Assembly (NCBI GenBank): GCA_903885795.1
Contig: CAISJV010000032.1
Coordinates: 1 to 64,000, forward strand
Length of the DNA: 64,000 nt
Direction: 5' to 3'
Source: an uncultured delta proteobacterium
GTDB lineage: Bacteria; Desulfobacterota; Syntrophia; Syntrophales; UBA8958
The notes beneath the pieces are model-generated. The model saw nothing but the letters and a program-made list of their open reading frames with translations. It searched no databases and was not told the origin of the DNA. The position numbers and the translations under genes were made by a program. Every line of letters starts with the position of its first letter. The first letter of the stretch is position 1. Of this stretch, positions 35,359-44,552 are shown piece by piece.

Positions 35359-36507
35359 ATGGATTTTAGATTGTCGGAAGAACAGGAACTTATTCGGAAG
35401 AACATGCAGGAATTTGGTGAGAGGCATGTGAATTCGATCGCCGCAGAGATCGACGAGAACAGCCGCCACCCTACAGAGCTTTTCAGGAAACTCGGAGAGG
35501 ATGGCTGGATGGGTATACCTATCCCCGAGCAATATGGAGGCGCCGGTTCAGATTTTTTAACGCACATTATTGCCGTAGAAGAGCTTTCCCGTTTTTGTTC
35601 ATCCACAGGATTCACTCTGTCATTCCATGCCGGTATTATCGGTATGTCGCTATTAGTCTTTGGAAACGAGGAGCAGAAGAAAAAGTATCTGGTTCCGTTG
35701 GCCAAGGGCCAGCATCTGGGTTCTTTCGCATTGACAGAACCGGGAGCCGGTACGGACATCATGGCCGTCGCTACTACTGCCGTGCATCAGGGAGACGACT
35801 ATGTGATCAACGGAACGAAAACTTTCGTTTCCAATGGTCCCATCGCCGACACCTACATTATTTTTGGTTGGTCAGACAAAACGGCGGGAAGGAAGGGCAT
35901 GAGCGCCTTTATCGTCCCCCAGGGAACCCCGGGTTTGAATCCAGGTCAGCATTTCCAGAAAATGGGGCTCCGATCGTCTCAGACATCGGAAGTGGTCCTC
36001 AGGCATTGTCGTGTCCCGGAGGAAAATCTACTCGGAAAGGAGGGAGATGGCCTTTTCATAGCCATGACGGGATTCGACCGTGGCAGGATTGGTATTGCCG
36101 CGCAGGCCATAGGAATCCTGCAGGCGGCTTTAGATGAATCGATCAAATATTCCAAGGAGAGAATCCAGTTTGGCAAACCCATCGCACGTCAACAGGCGAT
36201 CGCATGGATGATCGCCGACATAGCGACCGATCTTTCCGCTGCCCGATACCTCACTTATCTTGCCGCCTGGTTGAAGGACAATAATCAACCCTTCGGCAAA
36301 GAGGCCGCTATGGCCAAGCTTTTCGCGACGGAGGCCGCCGCAAGGCACACCGTCAAGGCTGTACAGATTCACGGTGGCTACGGATACATCAAGGGAGCGA
36401 AAGTGGAGCGACTGATGCGGGATGCCAAGATTGCTGAAATCTACGAAGGCACATCGGAAGCCCAGAGAATGGTAATATCCGGAAACATTTTACGAGGGGG
36501 GAATTGA
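35359..36507 (+). CDS. Short-chain acyl-CoA dehydrogenase
   Basis: 382 residues, an FAD enzyme that makes a 2,3-enoyl-CoA and hands electrons to electron-transfer flavoprotein. Family blocks are visible: FALTEPGAGTDIMAV, RRSQ-like MGLRSSQTSEV, QAIAWMIADIAT and the end IYEGTSEAQRMVISGNILR, whose Glu is the catalytic base of short-chain (butyryl-CoA) enzymes. AGAGG precedes the ATG. It would fit butyrate/benzoate-type beta-oxidation in a syntroph. Confidence 0.92.
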   Translation: MDFRLSEEQELIRKNMQEFGERHVNSIAAEIDENSRHPTELFRKLGEDGWMGIPIPEQYGGAGSDFLTHIIAVEELSRFCSSTGFTLSFHAGIIGMSLLVFGNEEQKKKYLVPLAKGQHLGSFALTEPGAGTDIMAVATTAVHQGDDYVINGTKTFVSNGPIADTYIIFGWSDKTAGRKGMSAFIVPQGTPGLNPGQHFQKMGLRSSQTSEVVLRHCRVPEENLLGKEGDGLFIAMTGFDRGRIGIAAQAIGILQAALDESIKYSKERIQFGKPIARQQAIAWMIADIATDLSAARYLTYLAAWLKDNNQPFGKEAAMAKLFATEAAARHTVKAVQIHGGYGYIKGAKVERLMRDAKIAEIYEGTSEAQRMVISGNILRGGN

Positions 36508-36618
36508 TATGCAGGATTTGCAATGTAAGAAGAGGGATGGTTTTTACTAATCTGCATAAGATGCCTTGATAAACCATCAAGGTATCATTGGTTCACAACA
36601 TTTAAGGGGGTGGCCGAG

Positions 36619-38139
36619 ATGGATAACGACGGAAGCGAAAAAAAAATCCTGGCGGTAAAGGATGCTCATGAGGGCATAACCCGGAGGGGATTTCTCGGAA
36701 CACTTAGCACCGGTGTGGCGGCGACCATCCTCATGATGCCGACGTTTTCATCTGCCTTGTCCAAAGATAAAACATGGGGTTCGCCCGTTCGTCCTCCGGA
36801 TGGCTCGTTAAGCACCGAGGAGACTTTTTTCGCCGAGTTCGCGAAGACCTTCACCATCGATCCCCGTGATCGCTATTTCGCAGCGGCTCAAAAAGGCTCC
36901 ATGCCAACACCAATCATGAAACGCTATAAGGATGGCCTCGATCAAGTCGCCCGTGACCCGTTCCCGGTCTACCTGGAGCCGTCGGCGGAAACGAGGGAGA
37001 AGATCGCCCGCTGCTACGGAGCGAATACCGATGAGATCGCGATCGCTCGCAACACCACCGATGCGGTAGCCATGATTTTGAGTGGCATAGACTGGAAACC
37101 GGGAGATGAGCTCCTGACATCGACCATGGAATATCCTAATTGTGTTGCTACTATGCTTCGAGTTGCGACACGTTTTGGAGTCACTATCCGCGAGTTCGGC
37201 GTGCCGATGCACCCGTCCGCTACCGCTGAAGAGGTCATAGAATCGGCGCGCCGCCAGATCAAGCCAGGCAAAACGAAAGTCATCTTCTTTTCAGCTATCA
37301 CCCAGTCTAACGGCCAGAAGATCCCTCCCCGCAGGATGGCCAAGTTGGCCCAGCAGTACGGATTGATCACCGTAGTTGACGGAGCTCACTATGGCGGGAT
37401 GTTCGACCCGAAGCTCAATGATATCGGCGTAGATTTTTGGGGCATTTCAGGTCACAAGTGGCAATGTGGTCCCGGTGGCACCGGCATCCTTTATGCCCGC
37501 AACGGTCACCATTCCCCTAATCCTGCCCCCTTGCCTCGGTTCCACCTTGTACGGAGTGGGCAACTGGATACTCCCCTCGACGGCTCTCGTCCGACAGGTT
37601 TCGACATAGGAAATGCCCTCAGCATATATGGTTTCCCTGAATCGGCGGACTGGCGGGCGCTCGGGGATGTCTGCGAGCTGTGGGACGTGATTGGCCGGGG
37701 GCGTATTCAAAATTACATCCTTGCCCTGGCCGATTACTTGCGCCAACGCCTCATTGCACGGTTCGGCGACGGCTGCTTGCTCCAGCCCACGAAAGACCCC
37801 GAACTGAAATCAGGTATCGTGGCTTTCACACCCTTCGTCGATCAGTCCCAACGTCGGGACTTCAAGCTTGCAGTGACCTTTCAGGATCGTATGCTCAAGG
37901 AGCATCTCTTTCACGTGGGCATGGGGGGACTCGACAGCCGGGGTCTTACCAGGGCACCTTCTCTGGAAGCGACCGCTCTCTTCAGCGGTTGCATCCCCAA
38001 CCGAAACTCTGTAACCAATGCACCGGAACCGACCGACATTCCCTTTCGTGCAAGCACTGGTGTTTGGCTTACCCGGCGCGACATCAATGTGTTCGTCGAT
38101 GCCTGTGAGGAGACTGCGAAGAAACTCGTAATGAGGTGA
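36619..38139 (+). CDS. Tat-exported class V aminotransferase-family PLP enzyme
   Basis: About 506 residues with a twin-arginine signal (ITRRGFLGTLSTGVAA, about residues 22-37). The body is a class V aminotransferase fold with the PLP Lys in WGISGHKWQCGPGGTGI, similar to isopenicillin N epimerase and cysteine desulfurase relatives. A periplasmic PLP enzyme is uncommon. The ATG at 36619 has AAGGGGG eight bases upstream and is preferred over the GTG at 36610. A hairpin (36560-36586) lies between it and the acyl-CoA dehydrogenase. Confidence 0.85.
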   Translation: MDNDGSEKKILAVKDAHEGITRRGFLGTLSTGVAATILMMPTFSSALSKDKTWGSPVRPPDGSLSTEETFFAEFAKTFTIDPRDRYFAAAQKGSMPTPIMKRYKDGLDQVARDPFPVYLEPSAETREKIARCYGANTDEIAIARNTTDAVAMILSGIDWKPGDELLTSTMEYPNCVATMLRVATRFGVTIREFGVPMHPSATAEEVIESARRQIKPGKTKVIFFSAITQSNGQKIPPRRMAKLAQQYGLITVVDGAHYGGMFDPKLNDIGVDFWGISGHKWQCGPGGTGILYARNGHHSPNPAPLPRFHLVRSGQLDTPLDGSRPTGFDIGNALSIYGFPESADWRALGDVCELWDVIGRGRIQNYILALADYLRQRLIARFGDGCLLQPTKDPELKSGIVAFTPFVDQSQRRDFKLAVTFQDRMLKEHLFHVGMGGLDSRGLTRAPSLEATALFSGCIPNRNSVTNAPEPTDIPFRASTGVWLTRRDINVFVDACEETAKKLVMR

Positions 38140-38398
38140 ACACACATATTCAAGCACCCGAATACAGCAGGATAATAAGGTCAAGTCCATAATCGGCATG
38201 AGGCAGGAAAGGTTGCGGCTCTCGACGTACACGCTCATTACCACAGACTATTTCAGGACATATAAAGAGATTCTTGACTGAGAGTTTGTATAAAGGTAAA
38301 GGAGAGGTAGACTTTGCGGAATCAAAACAAATCGGTATAAGTGTTTTAAAAGAGCATCGAGGTGCTGCGAGCAAGGGTTTTAACGGAGAAAAAGATAA

Positions 38399-39193
38399 AT
38401 GATTAAGCATAAGTACGTATTCATGGTGGCTGCTTTATTGTTAACCATGTTTTATTTCGCACCTTACTCAATGGCCCAAAAGAAAGGATCAAATTCATTT
38501 ACCAGCCCTACACTGGGTGCGAAGTTTGTCCTCATCCCAGCTGGTACTTTTATGATGGGTTCTCCCAGCGACGAACTGGGACGGGATAGCGACGAGACCC
38601 CCCAGCACCAGATAACAATCAGCCGTCCTTATTACATGCAGACAACTGAGGTGACCCAGGGACAGTGGAAGAAGGTTATGGGGAACAATCCCTCGCATTT
38701 CAGCAGTTGCGGCGACGACTGCCCCGTGGAGTATGTGTCTTGGGATGATGTACAAGGTTTCATCAAGAAGCTCAACAGTATGGAAGGGACAGATAAATAC
38801 CGTTTGCCCACAGAGGCACAGTGGGAGTATGCAGCCCGGGCGGGGACGACAACGAGGTTTCACGCAGGGGTTAGCAATGATGATTTATCACGTGCCGGTT
38901 GGTTAAAAGCCAATTCCGGATCGAAGACGCACCAGGTGGGGCAGATGACATCTAACTCCTGGGGCTTGTACGACATGCACGGCAACGTCTATGAGTGGGT
39001 GCAGGACTGGTTCCATTTATATTCGGCCGACCGTTTGACGGATCCAGCAGGACCATCATCAGGCTCGAAGCGTGTGCGTCGTGGCGGCTCTTGGAACAGC
39101 ATTGCCAGATACTGCCGGTCAGCGAATCGCGATTACTTCGGCCCGGGTCAACGTAGCGGTCTCCTGGGTTTTCGCCTTATCAGGACACAGTAG
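38399..39193 (+). CDS. Exported SUMF1/formylglycine-generating-enzyme-like protein
   Basis: 264 residues with a signal peptide (FMVAALLLTMFYFAPYSMAQ). The fold signature is complete: FVLIPAGTFMMGS, TEVTQGQWKKVMG, YRLPTEAQWEYAAR, GLYDMHGNVYEWVQDW and GGSWNS…LGFRLIR. The reactive Cys pair of true formylglycine-generating enzymes is not apparent (one Cys in YCRSANR), so it is probably a non-oxidase SUMF1 relative. GGAG lies ten bases before the ATG. The 260-base gap before it (38140-38398) shows no gene. Confidence 0.88.
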   Translation: MIKHKYVFMVAALLLTMFYFAPYSMAQKKGSNSFTSPTLGAKFVLIPAGTFMMGSPSDELGRDSDETPQHQITISRPYYMQTTEVTQGQWKKVMGNNPSHFSSCGDDCPVEYVSWDDVQGFIKKLNSMEGTDKYRLPTEAQWEYAARAGTTTRFHAGVSNDDLSRAGWLKANSGSKTHQVGQMTSNSWGLYDMHGNVYEWVQDWFHLYSADRLTDPAGPSSGSKRVRRGGSWNSIARYCRSANRDYFGPGQRSGLLGFRLIRTQ

Positions 39194-39252
39194 CCTTTTG
39201 TTTTTTACCTTTTGAAAAAAGAACGTAGGGATGAATCAAGGAGGATTTAACA

Positions 39253-39852
39253 ATGCCTATAATCAAAGGAAGCGAGATACGGAAAGCTGATCACCCGATT
39301 GATAATATTTTTCTTGACCGCTGGTCACCGCGTGCCACATCGGGCGAAGAAATTCCAGAAGCAGAACTTATGTCCCTGTTTGAGGCGGCAAGATGGGCGC
39401 CGTCATCCAACAACAATCAACCATGGCGTATCCTGTATGCCAGACGAAATATGGAACACTGGCCACTGTTCTTCAACTTGCTTGCCGATTCAAATAAGAT
39501 TTGGGCCAGGAATTCTTCCGTGCTCCTTCTCATCGTTTCGAAAAACACCTTTGACAACGGAAAGCCGTCGCGGACCCACTCCTTTGATGCCGGTGCGGCG
39601 TGGGAGAATCTGGCCCTGCAGGGGAATCTCCGTGGTTATGTTGTTCATGGGATGCAGGGGTTCGATTACGAGCTTGCCCGTTCTTCCCTCAACGTCCCTG
39701 ATGGTTTCACGGTTGAGGCCATGGCAGCCATAGGCATACCAGGTAACAAGGAAGATTTGCCCGATTACCTCAAGGAGCGCGAATCACCGAACGATAGACG
39801 AAAACTAGCGGAAACTATTTTCGAAGGACCTTTGGTATCGCCTAGCCAATAA
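39253..39852 (+). CDS. Nitroreductase-family flavoprotein
   Basis: 199 residues, an FMN-binding fold that reduces nitro groups or other acceptors with NAD(P)H. FMN-contact blocks RWSPRATSGE and ARWAPSSNNNQPWR are near the N-terminus, and IGIPGNKEDLP near the C-terminus. AAGGAGG is eight bases before the ATG. The physiological substrate is unknown. Confidence 0.88.
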   Translation: MPIIKGSEIRKADHPIDNIFLDRWSPRATSGEEIPEAELMSLFEAARWAPSSNNNQPWRILYARRNMEHWPLFFNLLADSNKIWARNSSVLLLIVSKNTFDNGKPSRTHSFDAGAAWENLALQGNLRGYVVHGMQGFDYELARSSLNVPDGFTVEAMAAIGIPGNKEDLPDYLKERESPNDRRKLAETIFEGPLVSPSQ

Positions 39853-40217
39853 TCATATAAGTATTCGTATACTAAGTACTTTGCCGAACAACGCACAGAC
39901 CCTCAAACTGCACCTGGGACTGCCTATTGGTAACCAGAATTCCACCGGACAGGTCGGATCGATGTTTGACTATCATAAAGACCTTCAGCCCGACGAAATA
40001 TTGGAAGTATCTCTTGCTGATTTCTTTCAGACAGAAGGCGAGCGTCAATACGGGAATCTATGGTTCTTCACCAGATGCTGAATCGCAGCCACATCATCAA
40101 TTAAATGGAAAAGTAGTGAATTTCCTTTTTCAGGTATGTGCCTACAGATTCAGGGGGTCATTTGGATGTGCCTGATCCGCGGCGGTGGTGATATTTTAAG
40201 TTTTAAAGGTGGATTGC
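39853..40217. other. Intergenic region with one doubtful small frame
   Basis: No recognised gene lies in 365 bases. A TTG-started plus-strand frame at 39881-40081 (66 codons; …LADFFQTEGERQYGNLWFFTRC) has protein-like composition but no start signal and no family I know; it might be a remnant of a longer gene. No terminator-like hairpin was noticed. Confidence 0.3.
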
Positions 40218-41402
40218 CTAATGCGGTGCGTCACCCCCGGCCAGGGATCGGACTGCCTCCAGGGCCAGATCGATTTCCTCATCTTTGTTGAAATAACTGA
40301 ACCCGAAGCGGATTGTCCCCTGGGAGAAGGTCCCGATGGTCCGGTGGGCCGCGGGGGCACAGTGGAGCCCCGGCCGGCAGAGAATCCCGAAACGTTCGTC
40401 TAATTCCAGGGACGCCTCGGAGGGAGAAACGCCGGTGATGTTAAATGATACTACCGACGTCCGGTTTGCGGCGTCGGGAGGCCCATAGACGGTTATGCCG
40501 GGCAGGACAGCGAGTCCTGCGAGGAATCGCGTGGTCAGCATTTCCTCTTTGCTGCGGATGGTTTCCACTCTTTCGGTCAGGACAAAACGGACCCCAGCGC
40601 CAAGACCGGCCAGTCCTATGGTGTTAGGGGTCCCCGACTCGAATTTGTCGGGCATGAAATCTGGTTGTCCCTCAAACTCCGAGCGGCTCCCCGTGCCGCC
40701 CATCATCAAAGGCCGAAGCTGCTTTTCCAATCCCTCGCGGATATAAAGTCCCCCCGTCCCCTGAGGTCCGAAGAGGGATTTATGCCCGGAAAAGGCGAGG
40801 AGATCGATGACCATTTCGTCAACATGGATGGGCAATGACCCCGCCGTCTGTGCGGCGTCCACACAGAAAAGAATTCCATGGCGACCGGCGATTTCCCCCA
40901 GTTCAGCTATTGGCTGGATGGTTCCCGTCACGTTTGATGCATGAGTTACGACCAGTAGGCGGGTATGGGGCCGAATCGCCGCCCGGACATCCTCGGTATC
41001 CAGTCTGCCGTCGCCGGAACAGGAAACAACGGATAATTGCACCCCTTGAGATTCCAGATATCGCAACGGCCGCATGACGGAATTGTGCTCCATGCTGGAG
41101 GTAATAACATGATCCCCCGGATTGAGGATACCGGACAGGGCAATGTTTAGCGCCTCCGTGGCATTTTTTGTGAAGGCAATCCGGAGGGAATCGTCGCACC
41201 CAAAAAGCTCCGCCAAGGCCTCCCTGGTTTCCAGAATAACCCGTCCCGCATCGAGGGAGCGCTGGTGTCCGGAGCGGCCGGGACTGCCGCCGATCAGCTC
41301 ATTATAATTGATCATCGCCGCCATCATCGCCGCAGGTTTGGGCCAGGAGGTGGCGGCGTTATCGAAATAGATAATCGGGTGGTTTAATTGATCAAGGGGC
41401 AT
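40218..41402 (-). CDS. Class V aminotransferase / cysteine desulfurase-like protein
   Basis: 394 residues, a PLP enzyme of the small cysteine desulfurase-like family that occurs with YedF. The PLP Lys is in FSGHKSLFGPQGTGG and the reactive Cys in LCRPGLHCAPAAHRTIG, both intact. It would release sulfur or selenium from (seleno)cysteine for the partner sulfurtransferases. GGAGA is six bases before the ATG. It is last of a three-gene operon with yedF and the DUF3343 gene. Confidence 0.88.
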   Translation of the reverse strand: MPLDQLNHPIIYFDNAATSWPKPAAMMAAMINYNELIGGSPGRSGHQRSLDAGRVILETREALAELFGCDDSLRIAFTKNATEALNIALSGILNPGDHVITSSMEHNSVMRPLRYLESQGVQLSVVSCSGDGRLDTEDVRAAIRPHTRLLVVTHASNVTGTIQPIAELGEIAGRHGILFCVDAAQTAGSLPIHVDEMVIDLLAFSGHKSLFGPQGTGGLYIREGLEKQLRPLMMGGTGSRSEFEGQPDFMPDKFESGTPNTIGLAGLGAGVRFVLTERVETIRSKEEMLTTRFLAGLAVLPGITVYGPPDAANRTSVVSFNITGVSPSEASLELDERFGILCRPGLHCAPAAHRTIGTFSQGTIRFGFSYFNKDEEIDLALEAVRSLAGGDAPH

Positions 41403-41458
41403 GGCCTATCTCCAGGTTTCACGATCCAACGGAATCTCTCTCGCTTTTCAATCTTTAC

Positions 41459-41683
41459 CTACAACAGTAATACCTTGTCCCATTCCACTTTCCCAAGAAG
41501 CTCCCTCTCTACATCCTGCTGCTTATCCTCGGTAATGCGCACACAGACTCCGCAGTCCGAACTGATATGGCGGGGCACGGGAATCAGCTTATGGGCGATT
41601 CTCGCGACCTTGAGGATTTTCTCCGCTTTCAGGGCATAGCTGACGGAGGGAAACAGGAATACGACGTACCTTTGTTCTTCCAT
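41459..41683 (-). CDS. DUF3343 putative Se/S carrier protein
   Basis: 74 residues with the family block FLFPSVSYALKAEKIL and a CxxC-like SDCGVCVRI near residue 45. DUF3343 proteins are small and usually sit beside YedF. The start overlaps the yedF stop by one base (TGATG), so translation is coupled. The Cys pair may carry a persulfide or selenide; this is inference. Confidence 0.8.
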   Translation of the reverse strand: MEEQRYVVFLFPSVSYALKAEKILKVARIAHKLIPVPRHISSDCGVCVRITEDKQQDVERELLGKVEWDKVLLL

Positions 41684-42309
41684 CAGGGGCGGAGCAGACG
41701 GCCGGCGCCGGCCATCGTTTCGGCGATGTCGTACATGTTGGAGATATGGCCCGCCGCCACCTGATCGCCAACTTCGAAATAGTTGACACAGGTTCCACAG
41801 ACCAGAATATCCACCCCGTCCTTTGCCAATTGCTGCAGATCATCGAGAACCGCCGAATCCTTTACAGCCAATTTTACCCCGGCATTGTAGCAAATGATCG
41901 TATCCGGCAGGGGTTTCAACTGGAGCAGGGTGTGGACAAAACCCCGGATCAGGATATCCCCCAGAACATCGTCACCCCGTCCCATGTGATTATCGGACAG
42001 GACGACCACGAGAGGTCCCGTTTCCTTTCCCGCAACAACGGCGCAGGATATCTCGGCGGCAATCGCCTCTGAATCTATCGGGGTCTGACTCGTCGCCCCG
42101 GTCCGCACCAGGGCAATCTCCCTGATTCCTCCCTCTTTTTCAGTTACGGAGAATCCACAGGCCATTTTTACGGCCAGGCGCCGGATATTCTCCACGGCCA
42201 TGTCATTGTCAACCACTACGTTGATCTGTTCATTCTCTTCGATCGCTTTTTTCGCCATAATGACTGGCTGGGGGCAGGCCAGCCCTCGGGCGTCAATGGT
42301 TACCTGCAT
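41683..42309 (-). CDS. yedF: YedF, sulfurtransferase-like selenium metabolism protein (TusA-DsrE fusion)
   Basis: 208 residues: a TusA domain (1-75; ARGLACPQPVIMAKKAI with the CPxP motif) and a DsrE-like C-terminal domain (about 90-205; VVLSDNHMGRGDD, CGTCVNYFEVGD). The TIGR03527-type YedF is tied by phylogenetic co-occurrence to SelD-containing genomes. It probably passes a sulfur or selenium atom within the trio. GGAGG precedes the ATG. Confidence 0.88.
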   Translation of the reverse strand: MQVTIDARGLACPQPVIMAKKAIEENEQINVVVDNDMAVENIRRLAVKMACGFSVTEKEGGIREIALVRTGATSQTPIDSEAIAAEISCAVVAGKETGPLVVVLSDNHMGRGDDVLGDILIRGFVHTLLQLKPLPDTIICYNAGVKLAVKDSAVLDDLQQLAKDGVDILVCGTCVNYFEVGDQVAAGHISNMYDIAETMAGAGRLLRP

Positions 42310-42384
42310 AGCTCATAACCTCCTCTCCTCTTGACGTATTTATCAACCATTATTCAAGTCAGATTACCCCTTCTTTAGCGCCGA

Positions 42385-42846
42385 TCATGATCCTGTCTCA
42401 TGGGTTTGTCGTTTCAGGAGCTGAGTGCATAAAACCGTTTGCACCGTTTCATCCCGCTGGTTCAAGGTTGCACAACGCAGGCGCACGGTGCCGCGATCCG
42501 GTCGCGAGGCCGACGGACGGACATCGAGGACCTCGGCGACGGCCCGCAGTGTGTCGCCAGGCCGCACCGGGTGCAACCAGCGCAGCTCATCGAAGCCGGG
42601 CGAACCCAGGTTGTTGGTCAGGACGCCGGTCATGAGGAGCAACCTGAAGGTGACGGCAACGGTGTGGATGCCGCTGGCGATAAGACCCCCATAAAGTGAC
42701 TTTTTCGCCGCTTCCTGATCCATATGGAATGATTGCGGATCAAAGTGCATGGCAAAGTCAATGATGGCGCTCTCGGTCATGGTAAGGCCGGGCGACTCAA
42801 TACGATCCCCGGGCTGGAAGTCGTCAAAATAGAAAGATTCCATCAT
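42385..42846 (-). CDS. MaoC-like (R)-specific enoyl-CoA hydratase
   Basis: About 153 residues, a hot-dog-fold hydratase with the active-site pattern DFAMHFDPQSFHMDQEAA and GGLIASGIHTVAV (Asp and His near 39 and 44). It hydrates 2-enoyl-CoA to (R)-3-hydroxyacyl-CoA. The longer start at 42867 is in frame, but GGGGGATG sits just before the later ATG pair at 42846/42843, so 42846 is used. Upstream is a gap and then an ICMT-like gene on the same strand. Confidence 0.82.
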   Translation of the reverse strand: MMESFYFDDFQPGDRIESPGLTMTESAIIDFAMHFDPQSFHMDQEAAKKSLYGGLIASGIHTVAVTFRLLLMTGVLTNNLGSPGFDELRWLHPVRPGDTLRAVAEVLDVRPSASRPDRGTVRLRCATLNQRDETVQTVLCTQLLKRQTHETGS

Positions 42847-42942
42847 ATGTTCATCCCCCGTTGACATGTAATTATTGACAAAAACGCAAAAAGACCCGTT
42901 TCGTTTCTATTTATCATTCCCCCCTCCGAACGCGGCATATCG

Positions 42943-43398
42943 TTACAGAATGAAAGGGATAATTCTTTTCGTCCCTTCCATATATGCCGGGTAGTCCCGG
43001 AAGTGCCGTTTCAATATTCCTTCCTCATACAACATTTTAATCATCAGGTCAGCCGTAAGGATCAACCCGACAATCAAGCGTAGCAGCGTAAATTGATCAA
43101 TGATAACCGCCCATATGGTCAATAAGACGGACGCATACATCGGATGCCTGATTAAACGGTAAGGTCCTTTGATGACGAGTTGGGCGCCGTCCCTTACCGT
43201 CGGGGCAATATTCAGATTTTTCCTCCCCATAACCACCATGGACCATACCCCCAAGGCAATCCCGGCAGCTTCAGCAACCATGAGCATACGGTTCGCTGCG
43301 AAAAGAGGTCCTGACGCCAGAATCAGCAGGATGCAGGCAATCTGGATGGAAACCAGTATGAAGGCTTTGATTCTGTCGGAGTTCATTGAGATTTTCAT
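42943..43398 (-). CDS. Isoprenylcysteine carboxyl methyltransferase-like membrane protein
   Basis: About 151 residues with four or so membrane helices and the ICMT/PEMT signature GPYRLIRHPMYAS (residue about 80-92) and EEGILKRHFRDYPAYM. It is an integral membrane SAM-dependent methyltransferase of unknown substrate. A longer start at 43461 falls in the hairpin at 43451-43498 and is rejected; 43398 is chosen, with 43386 as alternative. Confidence 0.75.
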   Translation of the reverse strand: MKISMNSDRIKAFILVSIQIACILLILASGPLFAANRMLMVAEAAGIALGVWSMVVMGRKNLNIAPTVRDGAQLVIKGPYRLIRHPMYASVLLTIWAVIIDQFTLLRLIVGLILTADLMIKMLYEEGILKRHFRDYPAYMEGTKRIIPFIL

Positions 43399-43450
43399 AC
43401 ACTCATCCGTAAAGATCTTCAATCTTAATCTACTATGGCTCAGGACATTA

Positions 43451-43498
43451 AATAAACGCAACTATTATCGCCTCAAAGCAAAATCAGTTGCGTTTATT
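43451..43498. terminator. 13-bp inverted repeat with T-rich tail, possible terminator or regulator site
   Basis: AATAAACGCAACT (43451-43463) and AGTTGCGTTTATT (43486-43498) form a perfect 13-bp stem with a 22-base loop; T residues follow on the plus strand. It lies between the divergent ICMT-like and antitoxin-like genes, where a terminator is not expected, so an operator is also possible. Confidence 0.45.
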
Positions 43499-43569
43499 TT
43501 TGCTTTATTGATAAATAATACCTATGATTATAACGAGATTAACTACAAGAGAATAAAGAGGTCAGTAAA

Positions 43570-43797
43570 ATGCCGCCGACAAGAGATTCCAGAGAAACAG
43601 TTATGGCACGGGTTAAATCGGCCCCGGTTTTTGGGGGTGAATTGATCGTTGAAACGATGAAAAGAAAAACAAACTTCGGCAAACATCTTGATAAACAACT
43701 CAGTGATCAAGGATTTGCCGATCGCTTCAAACAAGCTGGAGAGGCTTGTGATGTCGCGTTGGAATTAGCTGCAAGGCAAGCTGAGAAAGGGCCATGA
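43570..43797 (+). CDS. Truncated XRE/HigA-type antitoxin-like protein
   Basis: 75 residues. The middle (FGKHLDKQLSDQGFADRFKQ) and the end (ALELAARQAEKG) look like the N-terminal region that leads into the helix-turn-helix of HigA-type antitoxins (…LREEKGLTQ). Here a stop follows KGP, so the DNA-binding domain is absent. AGAGG is eight bases before the ATG. The TGA overlaps the start of the PAP2 gene (ATGA). It could be a decayed antitoxin or a short stand-alone protein. Confidence 0.4.
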   Translation: MPPTRDSRETVMARVKSAPVFGGELIVETMKRKTNFGKHLDKQLSDQGFADRFKQAGEACDVALELAARQAEKGP

Positions 43798-44522
43798 TGG
43801 TTGATGCCCTGAAAAATATTAGGCTACTTCTCCTTCTGGCGCTGGTTTTATCGCTGGGGGCCTGCACTTCTGCTGTCGTCAAAAAGACGCTGGCGGGGAC
43901 AGGGGGCGTCTATTACCTTGATCCCGCGCAAGGACAATTCCCCCTGTTTCCTCCCCCGCCCCTGCCCGGCTCGGCCACGGACCAGGCAGACCTTAAGGTG
44001 CTGCAGACGTGGCAAGCAAAACGGACGGCGGCGGAATGCACCCGCGCCCGCGCCGAGGCCCGCGGCAATTTCGAAAGCATGTTCGGGAACGTCAACCCTT
44101 TTCGCCGTCCTCTGCCCCCGGAAGTCGCCGCTTTTTTCAATCATGTCCATGGCGATCTGGATTATACGGTCGAGGTCGTCAAAGAGCGTTACCAACGTCC
44201 GCGACCTGCTTGGCGCTGCTGCGGGATAGAACCCTGCGTAAATATAATTGGCGGTTATTCCTATCCGAGCGGACACGCCACGAACGCCCGTTTGTTCGCC
44301 CTTATTCTGTCGGATCTGGCGCCGGAGCGACGCGTCGAGTTTATGGCGCGGGCCGACGAAGCGGCCCTGGACCGGGTCATCGGCGGGGTGCATTATCCCA
44401 CGGATATTGAGGCAGGCAAAAGGCTTGGGGAGGCAATTTACGCCGAGCTACGGAAAAATCCGGCGTTTCAGAGGGACGAGAAAGCCCTGGAGAAATACAT
44501 CGTAAAGAAGGATGACGGATAA
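43794..44522 (+). CDS. PAP2-family phosphatase, predicted lipoprotein
   Basis: 242 residues with a signal ending in a lipobox (LSLGAC, Cys about 24). The three acid-phosphatase motifs are present: KERYQRPRP, YPSGHATNAR and DRVIGGVHYPTD, the last with Asp in place of the usual Ser before Arg. It is related to bacterial class A acid phosphatases and is likely periplasmic. Its ATG overlaps the stop of the antitoxin-like gene. A short hairpin, ACCTTC/GAAGGT (44524-44543), follows. Confidence 0.87.
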   Translation: MMVDALKNIRLLLLLALVLSLGACTSAVVKKTLAGTGGVYYLDPAQGQFPLFPPPPLPGSATDQADLKVLQTWQAKRTAAECTRARAEARGNFESMFGNVNPFRRPLPPEVAAFFNHVHGDLDYTVEVVKERYQRPRPAWRCCGIEPCVNIIGGYSYPSGHATNARLFALILSDLAPERRVEFMARADEAALDRVIGGVHYPTDIEAGKRLGEAIYAELRKNPAFQRDEKALEKYIVKKDDG

Positions 44523-44552
44523 AACCTTCTTCGACCCGAAGGTGGGCTCTCA

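Noticed and set aside
38399-39193. True formylglycine-generating enzyme for a sulfatase
   Set aside because: The Cys pair needed for catalysis is not visible and no sulfatase gene is near.
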